Source: Candidatus Burarchaeum australiense
Lineage (GTDB): Archaea > Micrarchaeota > Micrarchaeia > Burarchaeales > Burarchaeaceae
Assembly: GCA_902386535.1 (NCBI GenBank)
Contig: CABMJK010000030.1
Span: forward strand, 1-53,238
DNA length: 53,238 nt
Direction: 5' to 3'
In this document: one piece after another, positions 10,576-18,789 of the stretch
Layout of the letters: every line of letters begins with the position of its first letter
How positions within the stretch are numbered: position 1 is the first letter of the stretch
Notes under the pieces: model-generated
What the model saw: the letters and a program-made list of their open reading frames with translations, nothing else
What the model was told of the DNA's origin: nothing
Database searches by the model: none
Position numbers and translations under genes: made by a program

Positions 10576-10857
10576 CTATGCCTCGGGCATTATCGGATTG
10601 CGCTCCTCGCTTACCAGGTCCATGTAGGCCTGAAGCTTCACGAAGTACGCGCAGTACTTGAACAGCCAGTCGTGCAGCATCCTGTTGCGCTTGCCGGTCA
10701 CAAGGATGTAAAGCCACTGTATCAGCCACGCGAACGTGGCGATTATGCCAAGCACGCTGAGCACGATTACGGATGGTATTGCCCACAGCCAGCGGACGAT
10801 CAGCTCCAGCCTGCCCGCATGCTCGTCGTATTCCACCGCATAGTTTACGCCTTTCAT
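10576..10857 (-). CDS. DUF4389-like small membrane protein
   Basis: A 93-residue protein with one long hydrophobic region (about residues 24-55) followed by a basic KRNRMLHDWLFKYCAYFVKLQAYMDLVSEERNP segment broadly like DUF4389 proteins. Function is unknown. An AT-rich box (gtttaaatat on the minus strand, near 10895) sits about 35 nt ahead of the ATG. The 154 nt between this gene and the proton ATPase hold no other ORF that I can support. Confidence 0.65.
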   Translation of the reverse strand: MKGVNYAVEYDEHAGRLELIVRWLWAIPSVIVLSVLGIIATFAWLIQWLYILVTGKRNRMLHDWLFKYCAYFVKLQAYMDLVSEERNPIMPEA

Positions 10858-11015
10858 GGAGATGCACCCTGGACAGCAATCCGTGGGGCGATATTTAAAC
10901 CCAGCGCATCGGGATCCGACCGGGAATCCGTGCGGCCCGGCTTCCGGAGAAAGGGAAAAATTAAAAATAAGGAAAGGGGGACCCGGGTCCCCCGTCCGCG
11001 CCTCAGATCCGGAGC

Positions 11016-11468
11016 TCAGCCCTTGGCGCGCCTGCCGCCCTTCTCAGGCATGTAGTAGAGGTACCCGCCAACCGCAATCATTATCACGGAGATTACGACC
11101 ATGGCCAGGGATATGTTCAGCAGGAACACAACGGTTTCAATGAACGTCCTGGAGCTCTCGGACATCACCTTCACGCTGTTGAGCAGCTCCGTGATTTTCG
11201 AGGTGTATTCCGGGACTCTCGAGACGTCAATCGCGCCGCCAACTACCGGAAGCTGGGCAATCGAAGTGGAAAGCTCGTTCAGCGACGAGACCATCGCCTG
11301 TATATTTGCGTAGGAGGCCGAGTGCGTAGTAGCGTACGCGGACTCGGAATACTGTTTCAGCAGGTATATCTCGTTCTGCGAGGGGCCCAGCTGCAGGTTT
11401 ATGTACCCGAACAGGAGCAGGCTCGCCAGGAAGAAGCCTATCAAGAAACCCGAAACGAATTTCGTCAT
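11016..11468 (-). CDS. Unrecognised two-TM protein with helical extracytoplasmic domain
   Basis: A 150-residue protein with an N-terminal TM (about 6-25) and a C-terminal TM (about 112-138) bracketing a Ser/Thr-rich helical segment, ending in a basic tail (RRAKG). I recognise no family. A TATA-like box (caatataaacc, near 11500-11510 on the minus strand) and a GGTGGT ribosome site precede the ATG, so it looks like a separately transcribed gene. Confidence 0.7.
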   Translation of the reverse strand: MTKFVSGFLIGFFLASLLLFGYINLQLGPSQNEIYLLKQYSESAYATTHSASYANIQAMVSSLNELSTSIAQLPVVGGAIDVSRVPEYTSKITELLNSVKVMSESSRTFIETVVFLLNISLAMVVISVIMIAVGGYLYYMPEKGGRRAKG

Positions 11469-11697
11469 AAAACCACCATTTCGTGATTATGCTGGCGGGT
11501 TTATATTGCTAACGTCTCACCCGAACGCCAAATCACCGCCCCTCAGTTGCGCTGAATTTTGCCCCTGCTTACCGCCATCAATGCAACTACCCCGATTCCG
11601 CCGAGAATTGCGGAGAACGCGAAGCCGCTGGCCTCGGCTAGCGTTTTTAACGTAACGCCCTCCGCTTAGCAATGCACACTGGCGGCAAATCCCACGG

Positions 11698-11841
11698 CTA
11701 TTTCTTCGCTTTTGCAGGGAATTCGCTGAAGAAGAACAGGAAGAAAACGAAAAACACGTAGTAGAGCGGCTCATTGAGGGCGTAGCCGAGGAGACCGAGA
11801 AGGCCGACCAGGCCCCAGTACCAGTTTGTTTTTATTTGCAC
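11698..11841 (-). CDS. 47-residue small membrane protein (DUF3796-like)
   Basis: A short GTG-started frame encodes an aromatic, hydrophobic protein with WYWGLVGLLGLLGYALNEP, a Phe-rich TM and a basic end (PAKAKK). The LGLLG-Y-x-N repeat style resembles small DUF3796-type membrane proteins. A TATA box (cgatatatac on the minus strand, about 11860-11870) lies 20-30 nt before the GTG, which fits a leaderless transcript. Function is unknown. Confidence 0.65.
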   Translation of the reverse strand: MQIKTNWYWGLVGLLGLLGYALNEPLYYVFFVFFLFFFSEFPAKAKK

Positions 11842-11878
11842 GTCCCGGTATCTTTGCCGGAGTATATATCGCTTTCGC

Positions 11879-13777
11879 TCAGCAGGCTTCCTCTATCTTC
11901 TTCCTCAGGATTTCCAGGAAGCCTTTCCACAGCACGTCATAGTTCTGGAAGTTGGAAATGAACGGGTTCAGCATGCACACCCGCAGCACGCGGACGCGGC
12001 CCACCCTGTTCCACTCCTTTTCCGGAATTCCAAGCCGCTTCACGAATTCCTTCGGAGCATCGCCATAGTCCTCCCTGCTCAGCTCGGTGTTCGAGGTAAT
12101 CCAGTCGTTCCTGTAGACAGGACCGCTCACGTAGGACGATTCGGAGTAAACGCGGGAGTTGAGGTCGTTCATCTTCTCCAGGTTCGTGTTCCCCTTCTCG
12201 TTGAATGCCATGCAGATTATGTTGAAGTCCGGAGTCTGCACCAGCGGCTGCACCAGGAATTCCCTTCCCTTGGCCTTCAGGCTTTCCGTGGCTTCCAGCG
12301 AGCGGGTGAACATCTGCGCCGCTTCTATGCTCCTGCCGATTATTTCGCCATAGCCCGTTATGTTGAGCGGGATTACGCGGTGGCTTGCCCAGACTGCGGC
12401 CGCCGTAGCGCCCGCCTTTGAGCCCTCCATGATGTACGAGCCGAGAAGGACTGGTTAACTCTTGCCCGACTCGAAAACATAGGCCGCGAAATACGATATG
12501 AGGTCCAGGATGCGGCGGTCCTTGATTGCAATGCCGCCGGCGGCATACGGGATGTAGCCCATCTTGTGCGGGTCTATGGTTATTGAATCGGCTGCGGGAA
12601 TTGCCTTGTAGGATTCGTAGATTTCCTTTGAAGGATAGCTGTGGTTCCCCACGAAGACCTTGTCGGAGAACAGGCGCCTTTTCAACGCGCCATATTCCAT
12701 GAAGCGGCTTTTCTCGTCAAGGAAGAGGGCCCGGGAATACCCGCCGTAGGCCGCGTCCACGTGGAAGTAGAAGGAGACGCCTTTTTTCTGGTATTCATCG
12801 CGCAGCCTCGCGATTTCCGCGATGCGGTCTATCGCGCCTTCCTCGGTCGTGCCCACGACGCCCACCACCGCGATGATCGGGATTTTCTTTGCAACGTGGT
12901 CGTCGATAGTCCTTTTCAGGACGCCCATGTCCATGCGGAAGCGCCCGTCCACCTGCACCTCGACGAAATTCCTGTTCCCTATTCCCAGCACGTCCGCCGC
13001 CTTGACCCAGGAGTAGTGCTTGGACTGCGGAACGAGGACCACGCCGAGCTTCCCCTCGCCCACGCCGGTTCCCCGCACGGTCTCGCTGCGGACCGCGTCG
13101 AAGCATCCCGCCTTCTTCACCTTTTCGATCAGGTCCAGCGCCTTTTGCGTCGGCATGTTGAGCAGCTGCCAGTCGGTCATGCCCTTCACCAGGGACGGCT
13201 TGACCTTCTTCACTGCGAGCGGGAAGGACTTGAGGTTCCGCGCCATCCAGAGCCCTTCGTAGTTGGCAATAGTACCGTCGGTTGTGATGTGCCCCCAGGA
13301 ATCCTTCGGGTCGAACCCGAGCATGGTCGCGAGGTCCTTTCCCACCTCGATTTCCATTGGCGTGGTCGCAGTTGATGCTTCGTATGCAACGTTGTTCGGA
13401 TTATAGAGCATCGCAGCCATGTAGGCAAGGTTAGCCACCATTAGCGTGTCGGAATTCATGTGGCCGAGATAGCGCGCCGAGAACCAGGGCATGGAAGTCG
13501 CCTTGAGCTTTGCGGAAAGTTGCGAAAGAACCTCGTAAGTCCTGTGCAGCGTTTCCTGATAATTCCCACGGCGCATTTCCTGCACGGAGGCGATTTCGGC
13601 GTCTTCGGGGTGGAAGTCCCGGCGCCAGTGCATGTGTTCGTCCATCAGGAAATTCAGTGTGTTCTTGAAATAATCGCGGTTTTCGGATTTCGGGCCGAGG
13701 AAAAGGGCCTTGACTTCGACGTCTTTCGCGTTGGCGCTCGTAGCCGTTTTGTTTTGTTTTCCTTTTTTCCCTTTCAT
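11879..13777 (-). pseudogene. tdcA: Tyrosine/aromatic-L-amino-acid decarboxylase (PLP), interrupted by one in-frame TAA
   Basis: The full frame is about 632 codons, the usual length of bacterial tyrosine decarboxylases. Converts tyrosine (or a related amino acid) to the amine plus CO2. PLP is bound by the Lys in DPHKMGY (Lys405), and HVDAAYGGY precedes it. The first part runs to residue 440 (AYVFESGKS), then a TAA at 12457-12455. The same frame continues without shift as PVLLGSYIMEGSKAGATAAAVW, the known continuation of the family, to the end at 11879. The stop replaces a single residue. Both halves are otherwise intact, so this is a very recent nonsense mutation, a sequencing error, or read-through. 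It lies 4 nt behind its antiporter. Confidence 0.85.
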
Positions 13778-13781
13778 CCGA

Positions 13782-15230
13782 TCACCCGCTCAATGCCCGT
13801 GCTTTTTTCCCTGGCTTGCCCTCAACCTTTCCCTCAATCTTCCACTCCGGCTTCCTGAAGTGGTAAATGATTAGCGGGACGGCGACCACGGCCACGGTTC
13901 CAAGCAGCATGAACGCGCGGTAATTGTTGCCCTCCGAAATCTGGCTCGGCGGCATGAGTGCCAGGGTGAAGAGGAAAATCATGGAAAGGAAGCCGAAGCC
14001 CGCGACCAGCCACATTCCCAGTTTGCCGCCAGGGATGGAAAACGGCCTTGGCACGTCCGGCTGCGAATACCTCAGCCGGATTGCCGCGGCGTACATCAGG
14101 AGATACATCGCTATGTAGACCGCGGTCGTCAATGCGAAGAGCATCCAGAAGGAGCTGTTAACGCCCCCCGGAAGGAGGACGTAGACCGCGCCCCAGAAGG
14201 TTATCATCAGCGCCTGGAGCATGAGCATGTTGGTCGGAATGCCGTTCTCGTTCTTCTTCTGGAGAATCGGGGGCAGGGTGCCTTCGCGCGCAGTGGCGAA
14301 AAGCCCGCGCACGGGCCCGAGAATCCACGTGGACACCTGGCCCATCGCGCCGATGACTATGAGGAGCGCGAAAACCTTCACGAGCCATGAAAGCCCCATG
14401 CTCTGGAAGATTACCTGGAAGGTCTGCATTATTCCCGCAAGAAGGTTGAGGTTCCCCACCGGCACGAGCATTGCGACGACCAGCGCGCCCAGGACCCCGA
14501 CTATCGTGGTCGCGGCGCCCACTATGAGGATGCCGAGGGGGTAGTTTCTCTGCACGTTCCTTATCTCGTTCGCATGCGTTGCAGTCATCTCAATCCCGAT
14601 GAACACGAAGACGAAGGTGACGAGCAGAACGAGGTTCGACATCGAGGAGAAATCGGGTATGAGGTCGGCCATGGTCGGACTCAGGGTAAGCTGAACCGGG
14701 TTTCCGGAAGTGATGTACCACAACCCGCCCAGGATGAGCACGGCCGCCGGAATGAAAGTTCCGATAATGACGGAAATGGAGCTTATCTTTGAATACATCT
14801 TCAGTCCCTTGAAATTCAGGAACGTGAAGCCCCACCAGACCAGGACTATGATCAGGAACTCGAACAGCTTGTTGCTGGCCAGCACTGGGTCAATCAGGTA
14901 CGCGAGTGTCGCGGCAATGAACGTGAGGATGCTGATGAAACCTATGGTCATCTGGAACCATTGCAGCCAGATGGCAGTAAAGCCCCATTTTTGGCCGAAA
15001 GCGTTCTTCACCCAGGCGTAAACGCCGCCTTCCTCGGGCCAGCCGGTTGCGAGTTCCGCGGACACGAGGGATGCGGGAATCAGGTAGATTACTACGGCCA
15101 TTATGCAGAAGGCGATTGACTCCCAGCCGACCACGCCCTGCGTGGGAAATGTCCTGATGCTCATGAGGGCCGCGCAAGTCAGCAGGACAAACGCAAGGAG
15201 ACTGAGCTTGAACCCGCCTTCAGATGCCAT
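13782..15230 (-). CDS. APC-family amino acid/amine antiporter (tyrosine-tyramine or glutamate-GABA type)
   Basis: A 482-residue carrier with about 12 TMs and a basic C-terminal tail. It should swap external amino acid for the amine made by the decarboxylase encoded immediately downstream (4 nt apart). Such paired operons consume cytoplasmic protons and build membrane potential. Family-like segments include AELATGWPEEGGVYAWVK and GIEMTATHANEIRNVQRNYP, which match the glutamate/GABA and tyrosine/tyramine exchanger branch. ATG 15230 is preceded by a GGGGGTGG ribosome site. Tyrosine specificity is inferred from the partner decarboxylase. Confidence 0.88.
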   Translation of the reverse strand: MASEGGFKLSLLAFVLLTCAALMSIRTFPTQGVVGWESIAFCIMAVVIYLIPASLVSAELATGWPEEGGVYAWVKNAFGQKWGFTAIWLQWFQMTIGFISILTFIAATLAYLIDPVLASNKLFEFLIIVLVWWGFTFLNFKGLKMYSKISSISVIIGTFIPAAVLILGGLWYITSGNPVQLTLSPTMADLIPDFSSMSNLVLLVTFVFVFIGIEMTATHANEIRNVQRNYPLGILIVGAATTIVGVLGALVVAMLVPVGNLNLLAGIMQTFQVIFQSMGLSWLVKVFALLIVIGAMGQVSTWILGPVRGLFATAREGTLPPILQKKNENGIPTNMLMLQALMITFWGAVYVLLPGGVNSSFWMLFALTTAVYIAMYLLMYAAAIRLRYSQPDVPRPFSIPGGKLGMWLVAGFGFLSMIFLFTLALMPPSQISEGNNYRAFMLLGTVAVVAVPLIIYHFRKPEWKIEGKVEGKPGKKARALSG

Positions 15231-15259
15231 CACGCCACCCCCATTGAAACCCGCAGCCG

Positions 15260-15278
15260 CCGGTTTTGCATAAACCGG
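15260..15278. promoter_or_regulatory. Inverted repeat upstream of the antiporter-decarboxylase operon
   Basis: CCGGTTT-tgcat-AAACCGG: perfect 7-bp arms with a 5-nt spacer, 30-48 nt ahead of the antiporter start. The size and place fit an operator for a dimeric regulator. The regulator is not identified. Confidence 0.5.
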
Positions 15279-15348
15279 TTTTCCATCGATATTTTCATTG
15301 ATACATTGGCCGGGTTTTTATTACTAACGGGTGGTTCGGAAGACCCGT

Positions 15349-15364
15349 CATTTCCGCGGAAATG
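15349..15364. repeat. Dispersed palindrome, copy 1 (CATTTCCGCGGAAATG)
   Basis: A perfect 16-bp palindrome directly behind the stop codon of the OmdA-like gene and about 120 bp ahead of the antiporter. It shares the left flank TCGGAAGAC with copy 2 at 15996. It belongs to the TTTCC-NN-GGAAA family described in the findings. Confidence 0.75.
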
Positions 15365-15940
15365 CTACTGGACACCCCCGAAGGCGAATTGCTTGTTTTC
15401 CTTTGTCTTTTTGACGAAGTTTCGCAGGCTTTTTTGGAAAGCCGAAACCCCCTGCCGCCTCCTGTCTTCAATATACGCGATGCGGATTCGCTTGTAAATG
15501 TCGGGAAACTTTTGGAAATTCTCCCAAACTTGCTTGTCGTGCTTCAATGCAGTTAGGATGTCCGGAGAAATCTTCAACTTCTGCTCCTTTGTTAGCAGGT
15601 CGCGGTTCTTGAAAGCCGCCAGCCCCGCGGGCGTCATCTTGCCGAGCTTGATGAGCCGCCGCATGCGCTCGATGTTTGGCTGCGACCATTTGCCCGTGCT
15701 TTTTCTTACTGAGAACCTCTGCGCGTATTTTTCCGAATCAATGCGCTTGATGGTGCTGTCGATCCAGCCGAAGCAAAGCGCCTCTTCCACGGCATGGGCA
15801 TAGGGAATGCGCGGCTTGCCGGTATGCTTTCTCAGGTAGACGAGCCAAATCTCCTTCTCCTTGCCGTGGTTTTTTGCGAGCCACTCGCGCCAGGCGTTCC
15901 TGTCGGCCACGTAAAGCGTTTTTCCCAATTTCATCATCAT
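15365..15940 (-). CDS. YdeI/OmpD-associated (OmdA) family protein
   Basis: A 191-residue soluble protein with the YdeI/OmdA pattern: W-LAKNHGKEKEIWLVYLRKHTGKPRIPY, VEEALCFGWIDSTIKRID, and the C-terminal RIRIAYIEDRRRQG helix region. The family is linked in bacteria to antimicrobial-peptide resistance and stress, but the mechanism is not established. Three ATGs lie in a row (15940, 15937, 15934), and a TATA-like box (ccattaaaat on the minus strand) 15-25 nt before them suggests a leaderless mRNA. Confidence 0.85.
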   Translation of the reverse strand: MMMKLGKTLYVADRNAWREWLAKNHGKEKEIWLVYLRKHTGKPRIPYAHAVEEALCFGWIDSTIKRIDSEKYAQRFSVRKSTGKWSQPNIERMRRLIKLGKMTPAGLAAFKNRDLLTKEQKLKISPDILTALKHDKQVWENFQKFPDIYKRIRIAYIEDRRRQGVSAFQKSLRNFVKKTKENKQFAFGGVQ

Positions 15941-15995
15941 GCTCTCGAGATTGGAATTTTAATGGTTTCTAGCACCGGTGCTCGGAAGACGGTTA

Positions 15996-16007
15996 TTTCC
16001 GCGGAAA
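15996..16007. repeat. Dispersed palindrome, copy 2 (TTTCCGCGGAAA)
   Basis: A 12-bp palindrome in the divergent gap between the OmdA-like gene (starts 15940, leftward) and the small gene at 16073. Flank CTCGGAAGACGGTTA matches copy 1 closely. Confidence 0.75.
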
Positions 16008-16040
16008 AAGGAATGTTTTCGGAGTTTAAGACTACCTACG

Positions 16041-16050
16041 CCTTTATACT
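16041..16050 (+). promoter_or_regulatory. TATA box for the 16073 gene
   Basis: cctttatact lies 23-32 nt before the ATG, consistent with a leaderless archaeal transcript. Confidence 0.5.
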
Positions 16051-16072
16051 ATCCGCAGCCCATAGCATAACT

Positions 16073-16300
16073 ATGAGCGTGGAAGAAAAGAAAGGGGCCA
16101 TCGACGCATGGAGCAAGCACGTTGCGGGAACTGCCCAAAAACACAAGTTCGCGAGCTTCAGTTCCGTTGCCGAAGAGGCTTTCTGCGAAACGTTCAAAAG
16201 GGGCATCCTGGCCGATAAGAATCTCACAAAGGAAGAAAAACGCGAAATTCTCGAAAGCATGAAAAGCCAGCCAGTCATCAACGCCAGTGCCGCCTACTGA
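16073..16300 (+). CDS. Unrecognised 75-residue charged helical protein
   Basis: A small Lys/Glu-rich soluble protein with no TM and one Cys. Predicted to be mostly helical (for example EEAFCETFKRGILADKNLTK and EEKREILESMK). I recognise no family. ATG 16073 is supported by the TATA spacing. It stands alone, with the next gene on the strand 105 nt away. Confidence 0.6.
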   Translation: MSVEEKKGAIDAWSKHVAGTAQKHKFASFSSVAEEAFCETFKRGILADKNLTKEEKREILESMKSQPVINASAAY

Positions 16301-16404
16301 TTTTTAATGCGCCCGCAGGCCGGGTCAAACATCTGAACAAATTACGGCAACAACTGCTTATTAAGCCCCGCACAGCCGTTTAATGATTGACACGGAGGGA
16401 TTGC

Positions 16405-16800
16405 ATGAAAACCAAAACGCTCAAGGAAGTAGTTGAATTCGACTCGAGCCCGCATGAAGTGTACGAGGCGCTGATGGATTCCGAAAAGCATTCCCGGTTC
16501 ACGGGCGGAAAGGCGAAGATAAGCCGCGAGGTTGGCGGAAAATTCAGCGCCTACGACGGCTACGCGGAAGGGTAGAACCTGGAGCTCGTGCCGGACAGGA
16601 AAATCGTGCAAAGCTGGCGCGCTAGCGACTGGCCGAAAGGGCTCTATTCAAAAGTAACTTTTGCACTTGCGGAAAGACCCGGGGGCAAAACGAAACTGAC
16701 CTTCACCCATGCAGGAGTTCCTGCCGAGCAATACGCGGACATCAGGCAGGGCTGGAAAGATTTCTACTGGGAACCGATGAAGTCGGTTCTCAAGCTCTGA
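16405..16800 (+). pseudogene. SRPBCC/AHSA1-family protein interrupted by one in-frame TAG
   Basis: A START-fold (Bet v 1-like) lipid-binding family member of about 131 codons, normal for AHSA1-type proteins. The N-terminal part (VEFDSSPHEVYEALMDSEKH ... KFSAYDGYAEG) ends at a TAG (16573-16575, codon 57). The frame continues directly with NLELVPDRKIVQSWRASDWPKG and GWKDFYWEPMKSVL, both conserved in the family. Relatives often have Lys here, so AAG to TAG is a one-base change. GGAGGGA 5 nt upstream supports ATG 16405. It may be a fresh pseudogene, a sequence error, or read-through. Confidence 0.82.
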
Positions 16801-16820
16801 AGTTAAGGTGAGGACGCCGA

Positions 16821-16838
16821 TCAATTCCGTGGAATTGA
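16821..16838. repeat. Dispersed palindrome, divergent copy (TCAATTCCgtGGAATTGA)
   Basis: Eight-bp arms around GT, between the 3' ends of two convergent genes. It keeps the TTCC-NN-GGAA core and a GGACGCCGATCA left flank like other copies, but could also act as a terminator hairpin for both genes. Confidence 0.6.
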
Positions 16839-16848
16839 CTTTGGGAGT

Positions 16849-17247
16849 TTATTCCGTAGGCTTGCCGTCATATTCCTCAGGCATTGCCTCGGCCTCTTTT
16901 TTGGTGTGGCGCACCACCTTGTCCTGGTGCTCCGGCGGCGAGTAAATCGTGTACAATTTCAGGTCTGCCGTTTTAGAAGTGTTGACCACGTTATGCTTGG
17001 CGCCTGCCGGGACTATGACGCCATGGCCATCCTTGACGGGATGCCCGATGCCATCTATGATTACCTTTCCTTCTCCCGCATCGAACCGGAAGAACTGGTC
17101 GCGGTCGGGGTGCGTTTCCATGCCTATCTCCTCTCCGGGCCTAAGGCACATGAGAACGAGCTGGCTGTTCTTTCCCGTGTAGAGCACGCGGCGGAAATCG
17201 GTGTTTTTCTTGGTCTCATTTTCAAGATCAATCGAGTATCCTTTCAT
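16849..17247 (-). CDS. Single-domain cupin protein
   Basis: A 132-residue beta-barrel protein with the cupin metal motifs: motif 1 around GEEIGMETHPDRDQFFRFDAGEG (the usual second His is replaced by Asp) and motif 2 around VPAGAKHNVVNTS. Relatives are small metal-binding sugar, phosphoisomerase-like or stress proteins, and the substrate is unknown. ATG 17247 is preferred because GAGGGG lies about 6 nt upstream. An in-frame ATG at 17265 lacks a ribosome site. Confidence 0.88.
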   Translation of the reverse strand: MKGYSIDLENETKKNTDFRRVLYTGKNSQLVLMCLRPGEEIGMETHPDRDQFFRFDAGEGKVIIDGIGHPVKDGHGVIVPAGAKHNVVNTSKTADLKLYTIYSPPEHQDKVVRHTKKEAEAMPEEYDGKPTE

Positions 17248-17387
17248 GTTTATCGCCCCTCGCATCCGATATCTGGCAAAGCACTATAAATAGATTTACA
17301 AGGCCCTTTCCAAGGAAGCGAGGCGCCATCTCCGGGGCGATGTTTTAATCAATATGTGCAGCATCCATTAATGACGGCGTGGGAAAA

Positions 17388-17900
17388 ATGGAACAATCAA
17401 ACTATGAGAACTATCCGCTTTGGATTGTGCTCATCTCAAACTTTTTTTCGCTTGCAGTTTACCTTCTGGGCACGTTTGTGATGTATCAGCTGGGGCTTGC
17501 ATGGCTTGTCGCCTATCTGGCATACGTCGCGTGTCTGGAGTTCAGGCTGTTGAAAGGAAGCTGCGTTAATTGTTATTATTACGGGAGAACGTGCGCGTTC
17601 GGCAAGGGAAGGCTGAGTTGCCTGCTTTTTAAGAAAGGAGACGCCAGGAAGTTCGCTTGCAGGCAGATCACGTGGAAGGACATCCTCCCGGATTTTCTGG
17701 TTTCGCTAGTCCCGATGGCAGCGGGCGTCATCCTTTTGGTGCACGAGTTCAGCTGGCTCGTTTTGGGCGCGATTTTGCTGCTCGCAGTGCTTAGTTTCGC
17801 GGGCAGCGCGTTCGTTCGCGGTTCATTGGCGTGCAAGTACTGCAAACAAAGGGAGCTTGGATGCCCGGCAGAACGATTATTTGGAAAGACGAAGAAATGA
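17388..17900 (+). CDS. Cysteine-rich four-TM membrane protein
   Basis: A 170-residue protein with two TM pairs (about 10-50 and 107-145). The loop between them has CVNCYYYGRTCAFGKGRLSC. The C-terminal end carries CKYCKQRELGCPAERLF. The two Cys clusters suggest metal or disulfide chemistry on the same membrane face. Similar uncharacterised proteins occur in archaea, but I know no function. GTG 17379 is an alternative start. The 228 nt to the next gene hold only a palindrome copy and a TATA box. Confidence 0.75.
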   Translation: MEQSNYENYPLWIVLISNFFSLAVYLLGTFVMYQLGLAWLVAYLAYVACLEFRLLKGSCVNCYYYGRTCAFGKGRLSCLLFKKGDARKFACRQITWKDILPDFLVSLVPMAAGVILLVHEFSWLVLGAILLLAVLSFAGSAFVRGSLACKYCKQRELGCPAERLFGKTKK

Positions 17901-18048
17901 GCAGTTCCAGGATAACTTGCTGTTATCATAAAAACACGGTCTTGATGCAGAAGTGTGATAACTCCGTCGTGCATTTTAGGGGGCACGAGGAAGACGGCCT
18001 GGCTGAAACTGGTCTGCCTGAGCTACATGATTTTTGGAGAGACAGGTC

Positions 18049-18063
18049 ATTTCCTAGGGAAAT
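18049..18063. repeat. Dispersed palindrome, copy 3 (ATTTCCtagGGAAAT)
   Basis: Six-bp arms with a 3-nt spacer, 66-80 nt before the VIT-like gene. The left flank GAGACAGGTC resembles the flanks of copies 1 and 2. Confidence 0.65.
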
Positions 18064-18100
18064 TAGGTGTCTAAACGTGCTCTGCGGGTAGGAAGTATCT

Positions 18101-18110
18101 AATAATTTAT
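18101..18110 (+). promoter_or_regulatory. TATA box for the VIT-like gene
   Basis: aataatttat lies 19-28 nt before ATG 18129, leaderless spacing. Confidence 0.5.
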
Positions 18111-18128
18111 CGCAGCATCAAGCCAGCT

Positions 18129-18593
18129 ATGCAAGATTTGAGCAGGTTCAGCTTCGGCGCAACATCGGCAGTTACTTCCAGCCTTGCACTAATGATAGGA
18201 CTGAACCAGCTTGACGTTTCGCGCATGGGATTGATAGGCGCGCTATTAGTCATAGGGCTTGCTGACAATCTGGCGGATGCCCTCGGAATTCACGTATATT
18301 CTGAATCGAAATCCAAGGCGCATACAAAGCTCAATACAGCCACCAACTATCTGACGCGCCTCGGGATTACGCTGCTTTTAGTCGTGTTTGTGATATTCCT
18401 GCCTCTCACCTATGCCATACTGGCGTCTATAATCGTAGGGATGCTGGTAATCGCAGTGCTGAGCTTCTTCATAGCGAAAGAACACGGCTTGAACGCTCCG
18501 CGCGCGGTGGTGGAACACCTGGCAGTTGCTGCACTCGTGCTGGTGGTGAGCCAGCTAGTGGGCTCGGCCATACACGCGCTATTCCACGGCTGA
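18129..18593 (+). CDS. VIT1/CCC1-like integral membrane protein
   Basis: A 154-residue protein with about four TM helices. The start FSFGATSAVTSSLALMIGL and the segment GLADNLADALGIHVYSESKSK match the first half of the VIT/CCC1 iron/manganese transporter family. It is shorter than full VIT proteins (about 230) and lacks an obvious cytosolic metal-binding domain. It is the last chromosomal gene before the island; its stop lies 111 nt from the left 13-bp repeat. Confidence 0.7.
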   Translation: MQDLSRFSFGATSAVTSSLALMIGLNQLDVSRMGLIGALLVIGLADNLADALGIHVYSESKSKAHTKLNTATNYLTRLGITLLLVVFVIFLPLTYAILASIIVGMLVIAVLSFFIAKEHGLNAPRAVVEHLAVAALVLVVSQLVGSAIHALFHG

Positions 18594-18635
18594 TAGTCTG
18601 AGCGATTTCGTTATTTGTCTAAGTTTTGCTGTCAA

Positions 18636-18654
18636 ATTGGAGCTTCGCTCCAAT
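18636..18654 (+). terminator. Hairpin behind the VIT-like gene
   Basis: ATTGGAGC-ttc-GCTCCAAT: 8-bp perfect stem and 3-nt loop, 43 nt after the stop codon. A second hairpin follows directly at 18657-18682 (CCGCAA/TTGCGG plus AGT/ACT). The pair may end transcription or mark the island edge. Confidence 0.5.
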
Positions 18655-18704
18655 ACCCGCAAAGTCCTTCGAACTATTGCGGTCGCTCAGGCAGAGTACT
18701 TTTA

Positions 18705-18717
18705 GTCAGACCGTCCG
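18705..18717 (+). repeat. Left candidate attachment site (attL)
   Basis: GTCAGACCGTCCG, identical to 38670-38682 and in the same orientation. It sits inside an 8-bp inverted repeat (GCTCAGGC at 18685-18692, GCCTGAGC at 18736-18743), arms that could bind the recombinase. It does not overlap a tRNA gene. Confidence 0.6.
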
Positions 18718-18776
18718 CTTGGACTGAATTCGCAAGCCTGAGCAGCGCATGAATTTGCAGAGGCACACACAGCGCG

Positions 18777-18788
18777 TTTCCTAGGAAA
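18777..18788. repeat. Dispersed palindrome, copy 4 (TTTCCTAGGAAA)
   Basis: Perfect 12-bp palindrome, 1 nt behind the stop codon of the GHKL ATPase gene, just as copy 1 follows the OmdA-like stop. Confidence 0.75.
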
Positions 18789-18789
18789 T

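Noticed and set aside
11545-11655. Open stretch on the minus strand encoding a TM-like TLAEASGFAFSAILGGIGVV segment
   Set aside because: No ATG, GTG or TTG start lies ahead of the hydrophobic part in that frame, so it is probably a chance or decayed frame.
12455-12457. Frameshift in the decarboxylase
   Set aside because: The frame is the same before and after the stop. Only a single codon is affected.
16573-16575. TAG read as pyrrolysine
   Set aside because: Many genes in the window end in TAG, the position is not a methylamine-type active site, and no pyl gene is visible. A mutation or error is simpler.
17831-18091. Frame overlapping the Cys-rich membrane protein end
   Set aside because: Out of frame with a real gene, low-quality composition, and it crosses the palindrome.
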